A DNA stretch of 39,667 bases from Tsuneonella rigui (GTDB taxonomy: Bacteria; Pseudomonadota; Alphaproteobacteria; Sphingomonadales; Sphingomonadaceae), in contig NZ_RSEL01000017.1 in NCBI RefSeq assembly GCF_003958625.1, positions 1 through 39,667 of the forward strand. The letters are read 5' to 3'. A model generated the notes under the pieces. The model was not told where the DNA came from and did no database searches. It was given only the letters and a program-made list of their open reading frames with translations. The position numbers and the translations under genes are program-made. Position 1 is the stretch's first letter. Every line of letters starts with the position of its first letter. Positions 14,860 through 24,495 of the stretch are shown one piece after another.

Positions 14860-17379
14860 CTAGGCGGTCAGCTCGCGCACTCGGCTGGCGAGGACATCGA
14901 CCTCGAACGGCTTCGTGAGGAGGTGCATGCCGGGTTCAAGCTGATGGTCGCCGATCACCGAGCTTTCGGCGTATCCGGTGATGAAGAGCACCTTGAGATC
15001 GGGCCGCAGGATACGCGCGGCATCGGCCAGCTGCCGCCCGTTCATGCCGTTGGGCAGGCCGACATCGGTTACCAGCAGGTCGATCTTGTTGGCGGCCTGC
15101 AACATCGCAAGGCCGCTGGGCCCGTCACCGGCTTCCAGCGTGGTATAGCCCAGATCCTCGAGCACGTCGGCGATCAGCGCGCGGATGATGACCTCGTCAT
15201 CCACGACGAGCACGGTTTCACCCCGCCCCGCCTGCGCGTCGGCCTTCGGTTGCGCCGGCTTGGCGTCACCCACCGCATCCCCGCCGGTGCGCGGAAAATG
15301 CAGGACGACGGTCGTGCCCTGGCCCACTTGCGAGCGGATCTTCACCTGCCCGCCCGATTGGCGGACAAAGCCATAGATCATCGACAAGCCCAGCCCGGTG
15401 CCTTCGCCCAGTGGCTTGGTGGTGTAGAACGGATCGAACGCGCGCTCGATGGTGTCCTGCGACATGCCGGTGCCGGCATCGCGCACCGACACGGTGACAT
15501 AGTCGCCCGGTTCCAAATCGAACTCGCGCGCCGCATCAGCGTCGAGCGTGCGATTGGCGGTCTCGATCGTGATCTCGCCCCCGCGCGGCATGGCGTCGCG
15601 CGCGTTGATGCAGAGGTTGAGCAGCGCGTTTTCAAACTGGTTCGGGTCAATCAGCGTGGTCCACAAATCCGCGCCGCTATCGATCCGGACGTTGATCTCC
15701 GGCCCCACCGACCGGCGAAGAAACTCCTCCAGGTTGGCGATGAGCTGATTGATATCGCTCGGCTTGGGATCGAGCGTCTGGCGGCGCGAGAATGCCAGCA
15801 GGCGATGGGTCAGCGCGGCCGCGCGCGTGATGCCCGATTGCGCCATGTCGAGGTAGCGGCCGATCTCCCCGATGCGGCCCTGCTCCAGCCGGCGGCCGAT
15901 CAGTTCGAGCCCGCCCGAAACGCCGGTCAGCAGGTTGTTGAAGTCGTGCGCCAGCCCGCCCGTTAGTTGGCCGACCGCTTCCATCTTCTGTGCCTGGCGC
16001 AACTGCTCCTGAGCCGCTTCGCTCTCCTGCGTTCGCTCGACAACCTGCTGCTCGAGCGAGCCCGCGAGATTCGCGAGCGCCGCCTCCGCCAGCCGCCGCT
16101 CGATCGCGGCCTGTGTCCGGTCGGCGACATCGCGCACGAAGGCCAGCTCGTCCTCGGACCACTCGTGCGCATCGCGGTGGTTGAGATAGAGCAGCGCGAC
16201 GAAGTTGTTGTGATCGATCAGCGGCATGTTCAGCACCGCGCGGGCGTGAATAGCCTCGAGCGCGCTCGCCGTCCCGGCCGTGCGCGGATCGAGCCGGGCG
16301 TCGGCGATCGCCACCGTCTCGCCGCGCTTTAGGTCCTCGATGTACGATCCGTAGTCGCGGAACTGGAGCACGCCGGCGAGGCTGGTGGTGCCCGGCTGGT
16401 TCCAGTCGCGCTTGATGGTGATCGTCTCGGCCACGGGATCGATGATCCCGTAACCCGCGCGGCTGACCCCGATCGTGGTTCCGAGGATTTCGGCGGCAAG
16501 GAACGACATGTCGTCCGGATCGGTGAGCTGCCGCAACCCGTCGCCGAGCGCCAGCAGCGCCGCGCGGCGGTTCTCGCGCTGGCGCCGGGCGGTCACGTCC
16601 TGGGTGACGCCGACCATGCGCACCGGCTTGCCCTGGTTGTTGTGCTCCAGCCGTCCATTGACCTGGATCCAGTGCGTCGAGCCGTCGGGCCAGACGCAGC
16701 GATACTCGATGTCATAGTCGACATCGTTCTCGATCGCATTGCGGACCGCCGCGCGCATCCGCTCGCGATCGTCCGGGTGGATGGCCTCGATCAGCTCTTC
16801 ATAGGTGAGCGTATCCTCGGGCCCGCGCCCGTAATGCGCCATGCCGTCGGGCGAGACCGTCAGTTCGTTCGTCTTGAGAACGGCCGACCACGAGCCCAGG
16901 CGTCCGGCGCCGAGCGCGACCTGCATGCGCTGCTGGCCTTCGCGAATCGCTTCGATCCGCCCGCGCGCCTCGTACTGCCGCAAGCGTGCGCGCCGCGCGG
17001 ACCGTGCGAGGCTGACCAGCGTAGTCGGATGGAAGGGCCGCTCGAGGAAGGTGACGTTGCCGAGCACCTCGAGCAACCGGGCCGCACCGGGATTGCGCTC
17101 CAATCCCCCGCCACGGGCCGTCAGGACGATGAACGGGAAGTCCGACCATTCGTCCTGGTCGGCGATGAATGCCGCCAGCTCGCGCAAGTCGGCCCCGCGC
17201 AAGGTTTCCTCGGTGACGATCGCAAAGCCCGCGCCACGCCGAAGCGCCGCGACGAACGCGCCCAGGTCAGGCTCGATTTCCGCCTCGATCTTCGCTTCGC
17301 GCAGCATTTGCTGCGCGATCAGGGCATCGCGACCATGCGGGGCGAGGATCACTGCCCCTTCGGAGAACGTCCGATTCAA
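14860..17379 (-). CDS. Hybrid sensor histidine kinase (pseudo-receiver, PAS, GAF, HisKA, HATPase, REC)
   Basis: An 839-residue cytosolic kinase with no transmembrane segment. Residues 1-130 resemble a receiver domain without a clear phospho-acceptor. Residues about 150-265 are a PAS domain ('[19 protein letters not shown]'), about 280-430 a GAF domain, and about 430-465 a coiled coil. The HisKA domain has His478 in '[10 protein letters not shown]'. The ATPase domain lies at about 575-695 ('[10 protein letters not shown]', 'DAGTGMS', '[13 protein letters not shown]'). A C-terminal receiver at about 720-835 has phospho-acceptor Asp772 ('LLVTDVGLP'). It starts 6 bases after the KaiC-like gene and is surely co-transcribed with it. 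The pair suggests a KaiC-linked phosphorelay; signal and output are unknown. Confidence 0.85.
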   Translation of the reverse strand: MNRTFSEGAVILAPHGRDALIAQQMLREAKIEAEIEPDLGAFVAALRRGAGFAIVTEETLRGADLRELAAFIADQDEWSDFPFIVLTARGGGLERNPGAARLLEVLGNVTFLERPFHPTTLVSLARSARRARLRQYEARGRIEAIREGQQRMQVALGAGRLGSWSAVLKTNELTVSPDGMAHYGRGPEDTLTYEELIEAIHPDDRERMRAAVRNAIENDVDYDIEYRCVWPDGSTHWIQVNGRLEHNNQGKPVRMVGVTQDVTARRQRENRRAALLALGDGLRQLTDPDDMSFLAAEILGTTIGVSRAGYGIIDPVAETITIKRDWNQPGTTSLAGVLQFRDYGSYIEDLKRGETVAIADARLDPRTAGTASALEAIHARAVLNMPLIDHNNFVALLYLNHRDAHEWSEDELAFVRDVADRTQAAIERRLAEAALANLAGSLEQQVVERTQESEAAQEQLRQAQKMEAVGQLTGGLAHDFNNLLTGVSGGLELIGRRLEQGRIGEIGRYLDMAQSGITRAAALTHRLLAFSRRQTLDPKPSDINQLIANLEEFLRRSVGPEINVRIDSGADLWTTLIDPNQFENALLNLCINARDAMPRGGEITIETANRTLDADAAREFDLEPGDYVTVSVRDAGTGMSQDTIERAFDPFYTTKPLGEGTGLGLSMIYGFVRQSGGQVKIRSQVGQGTTVVLHFPRTGGDAVGDAKPAQPKADAQAGRGETVLVVDDEVIIRALIADVLEDLGYTTLEAGDGPSGLAMLQAANKIDLLVTDVGLPNGMNGRQLADAARILRPDLKVLFITGYAESSVIGDHQLEPGMHLLTKPFEVDVLASRVRELTA

Positions 17380-17385
17380 GTCGGC

Positions 17386-18864
17386 TTACGCCTCGGCCTT
17401 GTTGAGCAAGCCAGTGGTCTCACCCACCAAGGTCGGCACGCCGCGAAGGACACCCTGGAACCCGACAAGAGGCTCGCCGAGCGTAATACCATTCGAACCG
17501 ATCATATATTCGCGGATCGTATCTTCGTGGCTGCCCGTACGCTTCTTGACGATCGAGATCGCGCGGCGGACACGGCCAAGCGCCTCAAAATAGCGCAGCA
17601 GGATCACCGTATCGGCCAGATAAGTCACGTCGATAGGGGTTTTCATGTCCCCGACCAACCCATGCTGGGCAACGGTGAGGAAGGTCGTTGCGCCTTGGCG
17701 GTTCAGGTATTGCAGCAACTCGTGCATGTGCAGGACCAGCGCCTGCTCTTCCGGCATGGCGGCCTGGAAGCCGTTGAGGCTGTCGATGACGACGGTGCGC
17801 GCTCCGTACTTCTCGACGCAGCGCCGTACCCGTTCGGAAAACTCGCCGGGTGTCAGCTCGGCTGCGTCGATTTGTTCGACAACCAGTTTCTCCGCATCGA
17901 CCATCGCCTGAAGGTCGATTCCCAAACCTTTTGCGCGTTCAAACAGCAGGCCCAGCTCTTCGTCGAACACGAACATCGCGGCGTTCTCTCCGCGCTCGAT
18001 CGCTGCCGTGATGAACGTGAGCGTGAAGAGCGATTTACCAGTACCAGCCGGACCCAGAATGAGGTTGCTCGCGCCCCGCTCCAGCCCGCCGCCCAGCAGC
18101 TTGTTCAGCCGCTCGTTGTCGATCGACACGGTCTCGCGGGTGAAGGGGGACCGGTGCTCTGCGGACACCAGCCGCGGGAACACCCGGATCCCGCCGGTCT
18201 CGATCACGAAGTCGTGGTAGCCACCCCGATAGCGCCGTCCACGGTACTTGAGCACGCGCAGGCGCCGACGCTCGGCACCGTAGTCGGGCGATAGCTCCTC
18301 CAACCGGATGACCGCGTGCGCGACGCTGTGGACGGTCTTGTCCATTACGTCGGCAGTCAGGTCGTCGAGCATCAGGACGGTCGCGCCCTTGTGGGCGAAG
18401 TAGTGCTTGAGCGCGAGAATTTGCCGCCGGTAGCGCAGCGAACTTTGCGCCAGCAGCCGAATTTCCGACAGGCTGTCGAGCACGACACGGGTCGGCTTGG
18501 CCTGCTCGAATGCCTCGAAAATACGCTTGGTGGTCTCACCCAGCTCAAGGTCGGAGGAGTAGAGCAGGCTCTGCTGCTGGTCCTGATCGAGCAGGCTTTC
18601 CGGCGGAATGAGCTCGAATACCTTGAAGTTGTCGCCGAAGCTCCACCCATGCGAGGTGGCGCCGGCACGCAATTCCTCCTCGGTTTCCGACAAGGTGATA
18701 TAGAGCACCGTCTCGCCCGCTTCGGCGCCGGCGAGCAGGAACTGCGTCGCGAGCGTAGTCTTGCCCGCGCCGGGGCTTCCTTCGAGCAGAAACAGACGTC
18801 CGGCAGTGAGCCCCCCAGCGAGAATCTCATCGAGCCCAGCAGCACCCGTCGAATAGTTTTGCAT
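17386..18864 (-). CDS. kaiC: KaiC-like double-domain ATPase
   Basis: A 492-residue protein with two RecA-like KaiC domains. The first has Walker A 'GSPGAGKTT' at residues 29-37 and the Glu pair in 'SETEEEL'. The second has 'GPAGTGKS' at 271-278 and 'FDEELGLL'. The start at 18864 is preferred (GAGAGG 8 bases upstream, family-like 'YSTGAAGLDEIL'); an upstream start at 18897 exists. Aligned with cyanobacterial KaiC, the Ser431-Thr432 phosphosite pair falls at Thr-Tyr in 'DVTYLADT'. No KaiA or KaiB gene is nearby. Such proteobacterial KaiC homologues are known in stress and signalling roles. Here it precedes a hybrid kinase by 6 bases, so it may tune that kinase. A true clock is not implied. Confidence 0.85.
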   Translation of the reverse strand: MQNYSTGAAGLDEILAGGLTAGRLFLLEGSPGAGKTTLATQFLLAGAEAGETVLYITLSETEEELRAGATSHGWSFGDNFKVFELIPPESLLDQDQQQSLLYSSDLELGETTKRIFEAFEQAKPTRVVLDSLSEIRLLAQSSLRYRRQILALKHYFAHKGATVLMLDDLTADVMDKTVHSVAHAVIRLEELSPDYGAERRRLRVLKYRGRRYRGGYHDFVIETGGIRVFPRLVSAEHRSPFTRETVSIDNERLNKLLGGGLERGASNLILGPAGTGKSLFTLTFITAAIERGENAAMFVFDEELGLLFERAKGLGIDLQAMVDAEKLVVEQIDAAELTPGEFSERVRRCVEKYGARTVVIDSLNGFQAAMPEEQALVLHMHELLQYLNRQGATTFLTVAQHGLVGDMKTPIDVTYLADTVILLRYFEALGRVRRAISIVKKRTGSHEDTIREYMIGSNGITLGEPLVGFQGVLRGVPTLVGETTGLLNKAEA

Positions 18865-18967
18865 GAGCCCTCTCCCACGCATTAAGTTGACACGCATAAC
18901 CCTTTGGTTGCGGGGAAAGTTCCGGATTCGTCAAGCATCTTGGGTGGCGTGCGCCTAACCGGCCGCC

Positions 18968-19924
18968 TTAGCGCGGGCGCAGCGCTTGATTTCGCTGCTT
19001 GGTCGGGGCCGCCCCGTAGCGTTCCTTGAACGCGCGCGCGAAAGTGTCCTCGTTCTTGAAGCCGCAGCGCCGCGCCAGGATGGAAATGCGTTCGCGCGCC
19101 GCCGGGTCGATGGTGAGCGCACGATGAGCGAGATCGAGCCGCCGCTCGCGAATGAACGATGCGACGCCGCCCGAACGCCGGAACATCCGATAGAGCGTTG
19201 CGCGCGAAGCTCCGAATTCATCGGCCAGCCGTTCGGCGGAAAGGGTATGATCGGCCAGGTTGGCTTCGATGTACCGGCCGATCTCGGCGAACATCGAGCG
19301 ATCGGTATCGCCGGGCGCCTCGGGCGATTGGCTGCGCCCGACGAATGCCGCTTCGCACAAAGTGGCCGTCAGCATGCCGAGCACGTCGCGATCGAACTGA
19401 TCGGCTATCGGGCTCGCTTGCGCCAACGTGCGCAAATGCCCGCCGAGAACCCGGGCTCGGGCAAGCTGGGCGGGCAGGACTCGGCCGTGCAAGACTCCGC
19501 CGTCTGTCGCCAAGCCAAGCATCCGGCGCGGGATCAGCAGGCTGAAGGCGGCAAACGCAGGCGCTTTGGAAGTGAACGGTTGCGACAGGTCGAGGCACGA
19601 GATGTCGCCGACCTCCACTATGTGGCTCTGGTCGCCGATGGAGCACTCGAAGCCACCGCGGGTGTACATTTGCACCAGCACTTGATCGGCGCCGCTGCGC
19701 GCGATCACCCGCTCGTCGCGCACGAACAATTGGCTGCTGCCTTCGGTGATCGCGAAGACGATCTCGCCAAGGCGAAAAGTCTCGATCGAAGCATGAAAGG
19801 GCGTCTCCAGCGGATCGATGTCGAACAGCGATTCCACGACCGCGCGCCAACCGGCAAGATCAACCGACCCTAGATTGTCCGCTCCCTCATGAAGCGATGC
19901 CTGCACTGATTCTCGGCCGTCCAT
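18968..19924 (-). CDS. AraC-family transcriptional regulator
   Basis: A 318-residue protein. Residues about 30-200 form a cupin-like AraC sensing domain ('VGDISCLDLSQPF'). The C-terminal 100 residues are the AraC double helix-turn-helix: 'SAERLADEFGASRATLYRMF' and 'ISILARRCGFKNEDTFARAF' followed by 'KERYGAAPTKQR'. The start at 19924 has GAGGGA 6 bases upstream; an in-frame start at 19951 is less likely. It is divergent from the pilus operon with about 325 bases between, so the pilus operon is one plausible target. It also lies upstream of the KaiC gene on the same strand. Confidence 0.8.
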   Translation of the reverse strand: MDGRESVQASLHEGADNLGSVDLAGWRAVVESLFDIDPLETPFHASIETFRLGEIVFAITEGSSQLFVRDERVIARSGADQVLVQMYTRGGFECSIGDQSHIVEVGDISCLDLSQPFTSKAPAFAAFSLLIPRRMLGLATDGGVLHGRVLPAQLARARVLGGHLRTLAQASPIADQFDRDVLGMLTATLCEAAFVGRSQSPEAPGDTDRSMFAEIGRYIEANLADHTLSAERLADEFGASRATLYRMFRRSGGVASFIRERRLDLAHRALTIDPAARERISILARRCGFKNEDTFARAFKERYGAAPTKQRNQALRPR

Positions 19925-20250
19925 TTCGATCCCTCGACTCGGCGACCTCACCCGCTGGAAACCGCTTCAAACGGCAGTTTTGGGCCATCGGCTGGCGGCA
20001 TTATCCTGCAAAACGTCTCAATTTGCCACCAAAAAATCTCAAGAAAGGTTAATCTGTTTGACTCACCATGGCTAACGAAAGCACCGGGGAGACAGGACGC
20101 GAACCGCAGAGAAGCTCTCAAGCGGCGTTGAAAGACAAAGATTTTTCACGCCGGCTTATTTTCCTGCAGGTTCACGAGGGTTGCTGAACTTCGTTAATTC
20201 CCCAGCGGAAACCGCGGGGAATCCACTCTGCCTGGCTCCGGCATGTCGCC
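19925..20250. other. Divergent intergenic region before the pilus operon
   Basis: About 325 bases between the AraC-type gene and the first pilin. It should hold both promoters. A hairpin-forming inverted repeat (TTCCCC ... GGGGAA, 20198-20221, with an inner CGG/CCG) lies about 30 bases before the first pilin start and could act in the leader RNA. It lacks the 11-bp arrays of the Slam cluster. Confidence 0.45.
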
Positions 20251-20874
20251 GTGGCCAATGGGGATCAGCACGTGCGCCGATTGGTGATTGCATTGATGGG
20301 ACTGGTGGCGATGGCGCTCAGCGCCGCGCCCGCGTCTGCGCAATTGTCGAGCACGGTCTACGAAGGCCAGTCGATCCCGCTCTCCATCCCGGTCACCGCG
20401 AGCGTCGGCGGACGGTGTCAGTTCGCCACCAACGGCGCGCCGACCGGCAGTTTCGATGCGGGGCTGATCGATCAGGTGACCTGGTCGCATGACTTCGGCT
20501 TCACGATCGACTGCAACACCGCGGCGCGCGTGGCCGTGGTCTCGCTCAACGGCGGGCTCAAGGCCCCGACCACGGTGAGCGACCCCGGCTACCTCGGCCT
20601 CGCTCCCTACACCGTCACGCTCAATCTCGACGGCAACACGGTCGATACCAACGCGTCGTGCCTGGTCGAAACGCTCAAGGCGACCGCCGCGGGCCCCTGC
20701 TCGTTCCGCGGCCCCGCTTCGACCACCGCGGGCCTGCGGCTCGCCGGGCCGTCGCAAAACCAGACCCAATCATATCTGCGGGTCAGCGCGCCCGCCTACA
20801 CCGGGCCCGGCACGCTGATCTCGAGCAACGCCTACGCCGACACCCTGACCATAACCATAGCGGCTGCGCCATGA
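20251..20874 (+). CDS. Spore-coat-U (Csu) type pilus subunit, first gene of the operon
   Basis: A 207-residue secreted protein from a GTG start; a GTG at 20272 is also possible. The signal peptide ends near 'PASAQ'. The mature part has four Cys and ends in the strand motif 'NAYADTLTITIAA', typical of the last strand of SCPU-domain pilins in archaic chaperone-usher systems. It is larger and more Cys-rich than the next four subunits. It heads the operon that runs through the usher and tip subunit. Its exact place in the fibre cannot be told from sequence. Confidence 0.7.
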   Translation: MANGDQHVRRLVIALMGLVAMALSAAPASAQLSSTVYEGQSIPLSIPVTASVGGRCQFATNGAPTGSFDAGLIDQVTWSHDFGFTIDCNTAARVAVVSLNGGLKAPTTVSDPGYLGLAPYTVTLNLDGNTVDTNASCLVETLKATAAGPCSFRGPASTTAGLRLAGPSQNQTQSYLRVSAPAYTGPGTLISSNAYADTLTITIAAAP

Positions 20875-20954
20875 ACGCGGCGGCACTCTTTCGCGGACAA
20901 GGGATCGTTCCGCACCAACTCGGCCGCGCAGCGGCAAACGGAGGTAACGTAACC

Positions 20955-21524
20955 ATGAAGAAGCTTGCTCTGGCGGCGCTCGCCGTCTCTGCCGCGATGG
21001 CGACTCCCGCCGCCGCGCAAAATGTGACCGGCACGGTCAACATCACGGGCAGCGTCGCCCCTAAGTGCTTCGTGCTGCCCAACAATGCGGGCAACACGTT
21101 CGGCACAACGGTGGCAATGGGCGAACTCGCTCAGAGCGATGGCACGCTCAAGGACTCGGCGACTTTGTCGAACACTTTCGCCACCGTCGGCGGTACCGGC
21201 TTGCAGGCCCAAGTTCTGTGCACCTCGGCCACCCCGGGCGTGTCGGTCACTGCGGAGCCGCTCGTGAACACCGCGACGGCCGACACCGGCTATGACAATT
21301 CAGTCGACTATACCGCCGACGTCACTTTCACGCAGGTGGTTGGGACGACCGCCGTGCATGATCCCAGCAACGTGCCCGCCGCTTCGACTGCGACGCTGAC
21401 GAGCCGCCTCAATGGCAGCGGCACCAACGTCGCCGTCGCCACCAGCGGCTGGAACGCCTCGGGCGTGCTCGTCTCGGGCAACTACACCGGCAAGATCACC
21501 ATCGTCGTTTCGCCGGGCACCTGA
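20955..21524 (+). CDS. Csu-type pilin subunit
   Basis: A 189-residue precursor: signal peptide 'MKKLALAALAVSAAMATPAAAQ' (cut after AAA/AQ), then a beta-rich mature domain starting 'GTVNITGSVAPKC' with a second Cys at 'VLCTSATPGVSV', the usual single disulfide. The C-terminal strand is 'SGNYTGKITIVVSPG'. GGAGG lies upstream of the start. It sits 80 bases after the first subunit gene. Low-complexity Thr/Ala/Val composition suits a major polymerising subunit. Confidence 0.7.
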   Translation: MKKLALAALAVSAAMATPAAAQNVTGTVNITGSVAPKCFVLPNNAGNTFGTTVAMGELAQSDGTLKDSATLSNTFATVGGTGLQAQVLCTSATPGVSVTAEPLVNTATADTGYDNSVDYTADVTFTQVVGTTAVHDPSNVPAASTATLTSRLNGSGTNVAVATSGWNASGVLVSGNYTGKITIVVSPGT

Positions 21525-21558
21525 GCCCGGCGCGATTGAACCGTACAAGGACACCATC

Positions 21559-22101
21559 ATGCGTAAGTCACTACTTCTGCTGGCTCCGGTCGCCCTCGCG
21601 GCGACCCCGGCGCTGGCGCAGACCGCCGATGCGACCGGCACCGTCTCGATCGACGGCTCGGTCGCCGGGCGCTGCCTGTTCACCACTCCGAGCGCGACCA
21701 TCTCGCTCAACGAGCTGGCGCTGTCGGGCAGCGACACCAACGCCGGCAAGCTGAACACGGCCGCCGTCAACGGCAAGACCGCGACGCTGGTCGGCTGGTG
21801 CAACAGCGCCGCCGCCGGGATGACCGTCCAGGCCTTCCCGCTGCTCAACGCCGCGACCAGCGCGACCGGCTTCACCAACCGCGTCGATTTCACCGCCACC
21901 GCGACCGCCAACTCCGCCTCGGGCACCGACACGACGCTGGTCGCGGGATCGGGCACGCCGGTCTCGGTCGGGATGTTCACCGGCAATGTCGGCGTCGCGC
22001 TGTCGGCGTCGTCGGCACCCGGCAACGCCCTTCTGGTCGCCGGCACCTACAACGGCTCGGTCGAAGTGACCCTGTCTCCGGTGTTCACCCCGCCGGCCTG
22101 A
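21559..22101 (+). CDS. Csu-type pilin subunit
   Basis: A 180-residue precursor with signal 'MRKSLLLLAPVALAATPALAQ' (cut after ALA). The mature start 'GTVSIDGSVAGRC' parallels the preceding gene, a second Cys follows in 'LVGWCNSA', and the last strand is 'AGTYNGSVEVTLSP'. It is a paralogue of the 20955 gene. AAGGA lies about 10 bases before the ATG. Confidence 0.7.
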   Translation: MRKSLLLLAPVALAATPALAQTADATGTVSIDGSVAGRCLFTTPSATISLNELALSGSDTNAGKLNTAAVNGKTATLVGWCNSAAAGMTVQAFPLLNAATSATGFTNRVDFTATATANSASGTDTTLVAGSGTPVSVGMFTGNVGVALSASSAPGNALLVAGTYNGSVEVTLSPVFTPPA

Positions 22102-22134
22102 GCGGGCTGACCAGTTTGTCCAGGAGATCGTAGC

Positions 22135-22719
22135 ATGCGTACGCTTTTCATCACCTCGGCCCTGACCTTGGCCGCCATCGGCTCGCCCGCGTTCGCGCAG
22201 GCGACCGATAGCGACACCGCCGATGTCGCGATCGAGGGCAACGTCACGCCGCTGTGCGTGCTGGGAGAGCCGTCGCAGGCTTCAATCAACCTGGGCAACC
22301 TGATCGCCACCTCGGGCACGCGGGTCGGCAAGATCCGCACGATCGCGAACCAGAGCGTCACGCTGCCGGCCAGCTTTTGCAATTTCGCAGGGTCGGTCGC
22401 CAGCGTGTCCGCGACGGCGCTGGTCGAGACGGCCAACGGCACCACCGCACCGCCGACGGGGTTCGCGCGGGCGGTCAACTACACGGCGGTCGCCGGCCAG
22501 TGGGGCGGCGGCACCGCCTCGGCGACCACCGCCGCGACCGCCAGCGGCACCAACGCGACGACCACCGGATCGAGCTCGGTTCAGCAGACTCCCCGCCAGA
22601 CCGACCTGACGGTCGACCTCTCGGCCTTCACGGCTCCCGGAGACGGGTTGCTGGTGTCCGGCAGCTACTCGGGCCTCGTCCGCGTGACGCTCGGCCCGGC
22701 GGCGGTCACCGAACAATGA
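22135..22719 (+). CDS. Csu-type pilin subunit
   Basis: A 194-residue precursor with signal 'MRTLFITSALTLAAIGSPAFAQ' (cut after AFA). The mature part has 'VAIEGNVTPLCVLG' and 'LPASFCNFAG' as the Cys pair, a Thr/Ala-rich insert ('TAATASGTNATTTGSSS'), and last strand 'SGSYSGLVRVTLGP'. GGAG lies before the start. Its end overlaps a possible start of the next subunit. Confidence 0.7.
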   Translation: MRTLFITSALTLAAIGSPAFAQATDSDTADVAIEGNVTPLCVLGEPSQASINLGNLIATSGTRVGKIRTIANQSVTLPASFCNFAGSVASVSATALVETANGTTAPPTGFARAVNYTAVAGQWGGGTASATTAATASGTNATTTGSSSVQQTPRQTDLTVDLSAFTAPGDGLLVSGSYSGLVRVTLGPAAVTEQ

Positions 22720-22733
22720 ACAAGGATCTTCTC

Positions 22734-23297
22734 ATGAACGCCCGCGCCCTGACCCTCGCCGCGATCGGCCTCGGCTCCCTGCCGATTGCCGCTCACGCGC
22801 AGGAAGCGACCAGCACCGACACCAAGACCTTCGTGGTGACCGGCAACGTGCCCGCGCTGTGCTCGGGCGGGACGCTCAGCGGCAATCAGGGCACGTTCGA
22901 TCTCGGCGTGCTGATCAACACGTCGACCGGCTTCCTGCGGACCGACCTGTCGGCTCCCGCGCGGACGCTGGCCGGCGCGTATTGTTCGGCTCAGAGCACG
23001 ATCACGGTCGCGGCCACTCCGCTGGCGGCGCAGAACTTCACCGCCACTCCGCCGAGCGGGTTCAGCCGCTCGGTCGATTACACCGCGACCGCATCGGGCT
23101 GGACCACCACCCCGGCGAGCTTCACCACCTCCGCCGCGACCAACACCGCCGCGAAGCAGACCCGTTCGACCGCCTTTACCGGCGACATCGCGGTCGGCGT
23201 GGCGAACTTCGCCACCACCGGCGGCAATGCGCTGCGGCTCGTGGCCGACACCAACTATCGCGGCACGGTGACCGTGACGCTGGCGGCGGCCAACTGA
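22734..23297 (+). CDS. Csu-type pilin subunit
   Basis: A 187-residue precursor. The start at 22734 was chosen over the ATG at 22716, which overlaps the previous stop, because AAGGA lies 7 bases before it and the signal peptide ('MNARALTLAAIGLGSLPIAA') begins cleanly there. Cys residues lie in 'VPALCSGG' and 'GAYCSAQ'; the last strand is 'NYRGTVTVTLAA'. It is a paralogue of the neighbouring subunits. Confidence 0.7.
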   Translation: MNARALTLAAIGLGSLPIAAHAQEATSTDTKTFVVTGNVPALCSGGTLSGNQGTFDLGVLINTSTGFLRTDLSAPARTLAGAYCSAQSTITVAATPLAAQNFTATPPSGFSRSVDYTATASGWTTTPASFTTSAATNTAAKQTRSTAFTGDIAVGVANFATTGGNALRLVADTNYRGTVTVTLAAAN

Positions 23298-23298
23298 G

Positions 23299-23892
23299 AT
23301 GCGCAAGGCGGTGGTCCTGGCGGCGGCAACCTGGGCGGCCTTCGCCGCGCCGGGCGCGCTCGCGCAGTCGGCGACTGCCGTCCAGTCGCTGCCGGTAACC
23401 GGGCAGACGCCGCAAGTCTGCACCCTTCAACAAGGCGATTTGCGGACGGGTGAGCTGATCAATTTCCGCGGCGCCGACGGGGATACCCTGCGGGTTCTGG
23501 AACTGGTCGATCCGCGCACCTTGAAGGCGCAATCGGCGCGCGCCTCGGTGTTTCTGAGCGCGGTGTGCAACTTCCCGCACCGCATCCGGATCGAATCGCG
23601 GGACAACGGGCTGTGGCCGATCGAAGGACCCGTCTCGCCTGACCAGCCGAGCTTCGCCACCGCGCTGCCCTATCAGATCAGCTACACCTGGGCGGATCGG
23701 TCGGGCACGCTGCAGGCGGATGCGAAAGTCCGCCGCGCGCATGAATCCCGCGCCGACGTCGACTCTCCCGCCGCCGGCGACGTGCGGATCGACATCGAGC
23801 TCGATGCCGGCGCCTCCAACACCCAACTCGGCGCGCCGGTTCTCGCCGGCAACTACGCCGACACGCTGCGCATTTTCCTGGAGCCCCGGTAA
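23299..23892 (+). CDS. Csu-type minor pilus subunit
   Basis: A 197-residue precursor with a signal peptide ending 'APGALAQ'. The mature part has Cys in 'TPQVCTLQQG' and 'LSAVCNFPHRIRIESRDNG', and ends 'LAGNYADTLRIFLEP', the SCPU closing strand. It is more charged and less Thr-rich than the four upstream pilins, closer to the next gene, and may be a minor or adaptor subunit. It starts one base after the previous stop and shares its last base with the next start (TAATG). Confidence 0.7.
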   Translation: MRKAVVLAAATWAAFAAPGALAQSATAVQSLPVTGQTPQVCTLQQGDLRTGELINFRGADGDTLRVLELVDPRTLKAQSARASVFLSAVCNFPHRIRIESRDNGLWPIEGPVSPDQPSFATALPYQISYTWADRSGTLQADAKVRRAHESRADVDSPAAGDVRIDIELDAGASNTQLGAPVLAGNYADTLRIFLEPR

Positions 23893-24467
23893 TGCGGTCT
23901 ATCGTTCCCGCGGCAATCGCCCTGCTGGGCTTGTCAAGCGCCGCCTCGGCGCAGGACCTCTCCAACACCAGCGAGGCGGTGCGCGTGTTCGCCGCCGCTC
24001 AGCCGGCGTGCGTGGTCAGCGCGGCCGCCTCGACCGGCGGCGCGCTCAACGCGGTGTTCACCCCGGACGGCACCGGCGGCGGCGCGATCGCGATCACCCA
24101 ACTGGTCGATCCGCAGACCGCCGAGCCCCGCGCCTCCAGCATCGAGCTGAGCCTGCCGGTCGTCTGCAACGCCGCGCATCGGCTGTCGGTGGTGAGCGAC
24201 ACCGGCGGGCTGCTGCGCGCCGGCGGCCAACCCGCCAACCGCCTCGCGCCTGACGCCTTCGCGGACCTGCTGCCTTACACGATCGGCGTAGATTGGGCCG
24301 GGACCACGCTGCAAGCGCCGAGCGACCGGACCGGCGGCATCGAGACGGACCAGCCCGCCCGCAACGGCGAACTGCGGCTGCGCATCGGCACAGCGAATGG
24401 TGGCGGTTTGCTAACCGCCGGCAATTACGCCGACACCGTCACGATCCAGTTTGAACCGGCATCGTGA
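23892..24467 (+). CDS. Csu-type minor pilus subunit
   Basis: A 191-residue precursor with signal 'MRSIVPAAIALLGLSSAASA'. Cys residues lie in 'AQPACVVSA' and 'LPVVCNAAHRLSVVSDTGG', and the closing strand is 'TAGNYADTVTIQFEP'. 'LVDPQTAEPRAS' matches 'LVDPRTLKAQSA' of the preceding gene, so these two form a subunit pair distinct from the Thr-rich pilins. The start overlaps the previous stop. The chaperone gene follows after 28 bases. Confidence 0.7.
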   Translation: MRSIVPAAIALLGLSSAASAQDLSNTSEAVRVFAAAQPACVVSAAASTGGALNAVFTPDGTGGGAIAITQLVDPQTAEPRASSIELSLPVVCNAAHRLSVVSDTGGLLRAGGQPANRLAPDAFADLLPYTIGVDWAGTTLQAPSDRTGGIETDQPARNGELRLRIGTANGGGLLTAGNYADTVTIQFEPAS

Positions 24468-24495
24468 CGTGAACCGGCATCTTCGAGGGACGCAC

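Noticed and set aside
16642-18294. Long open frame (550 codons) on the plus strand
   Set aside because: It is antisense to the hybrid kinase and KaiC-like genes, has no domain or ribosome-binding site, and is explained by high GC content.
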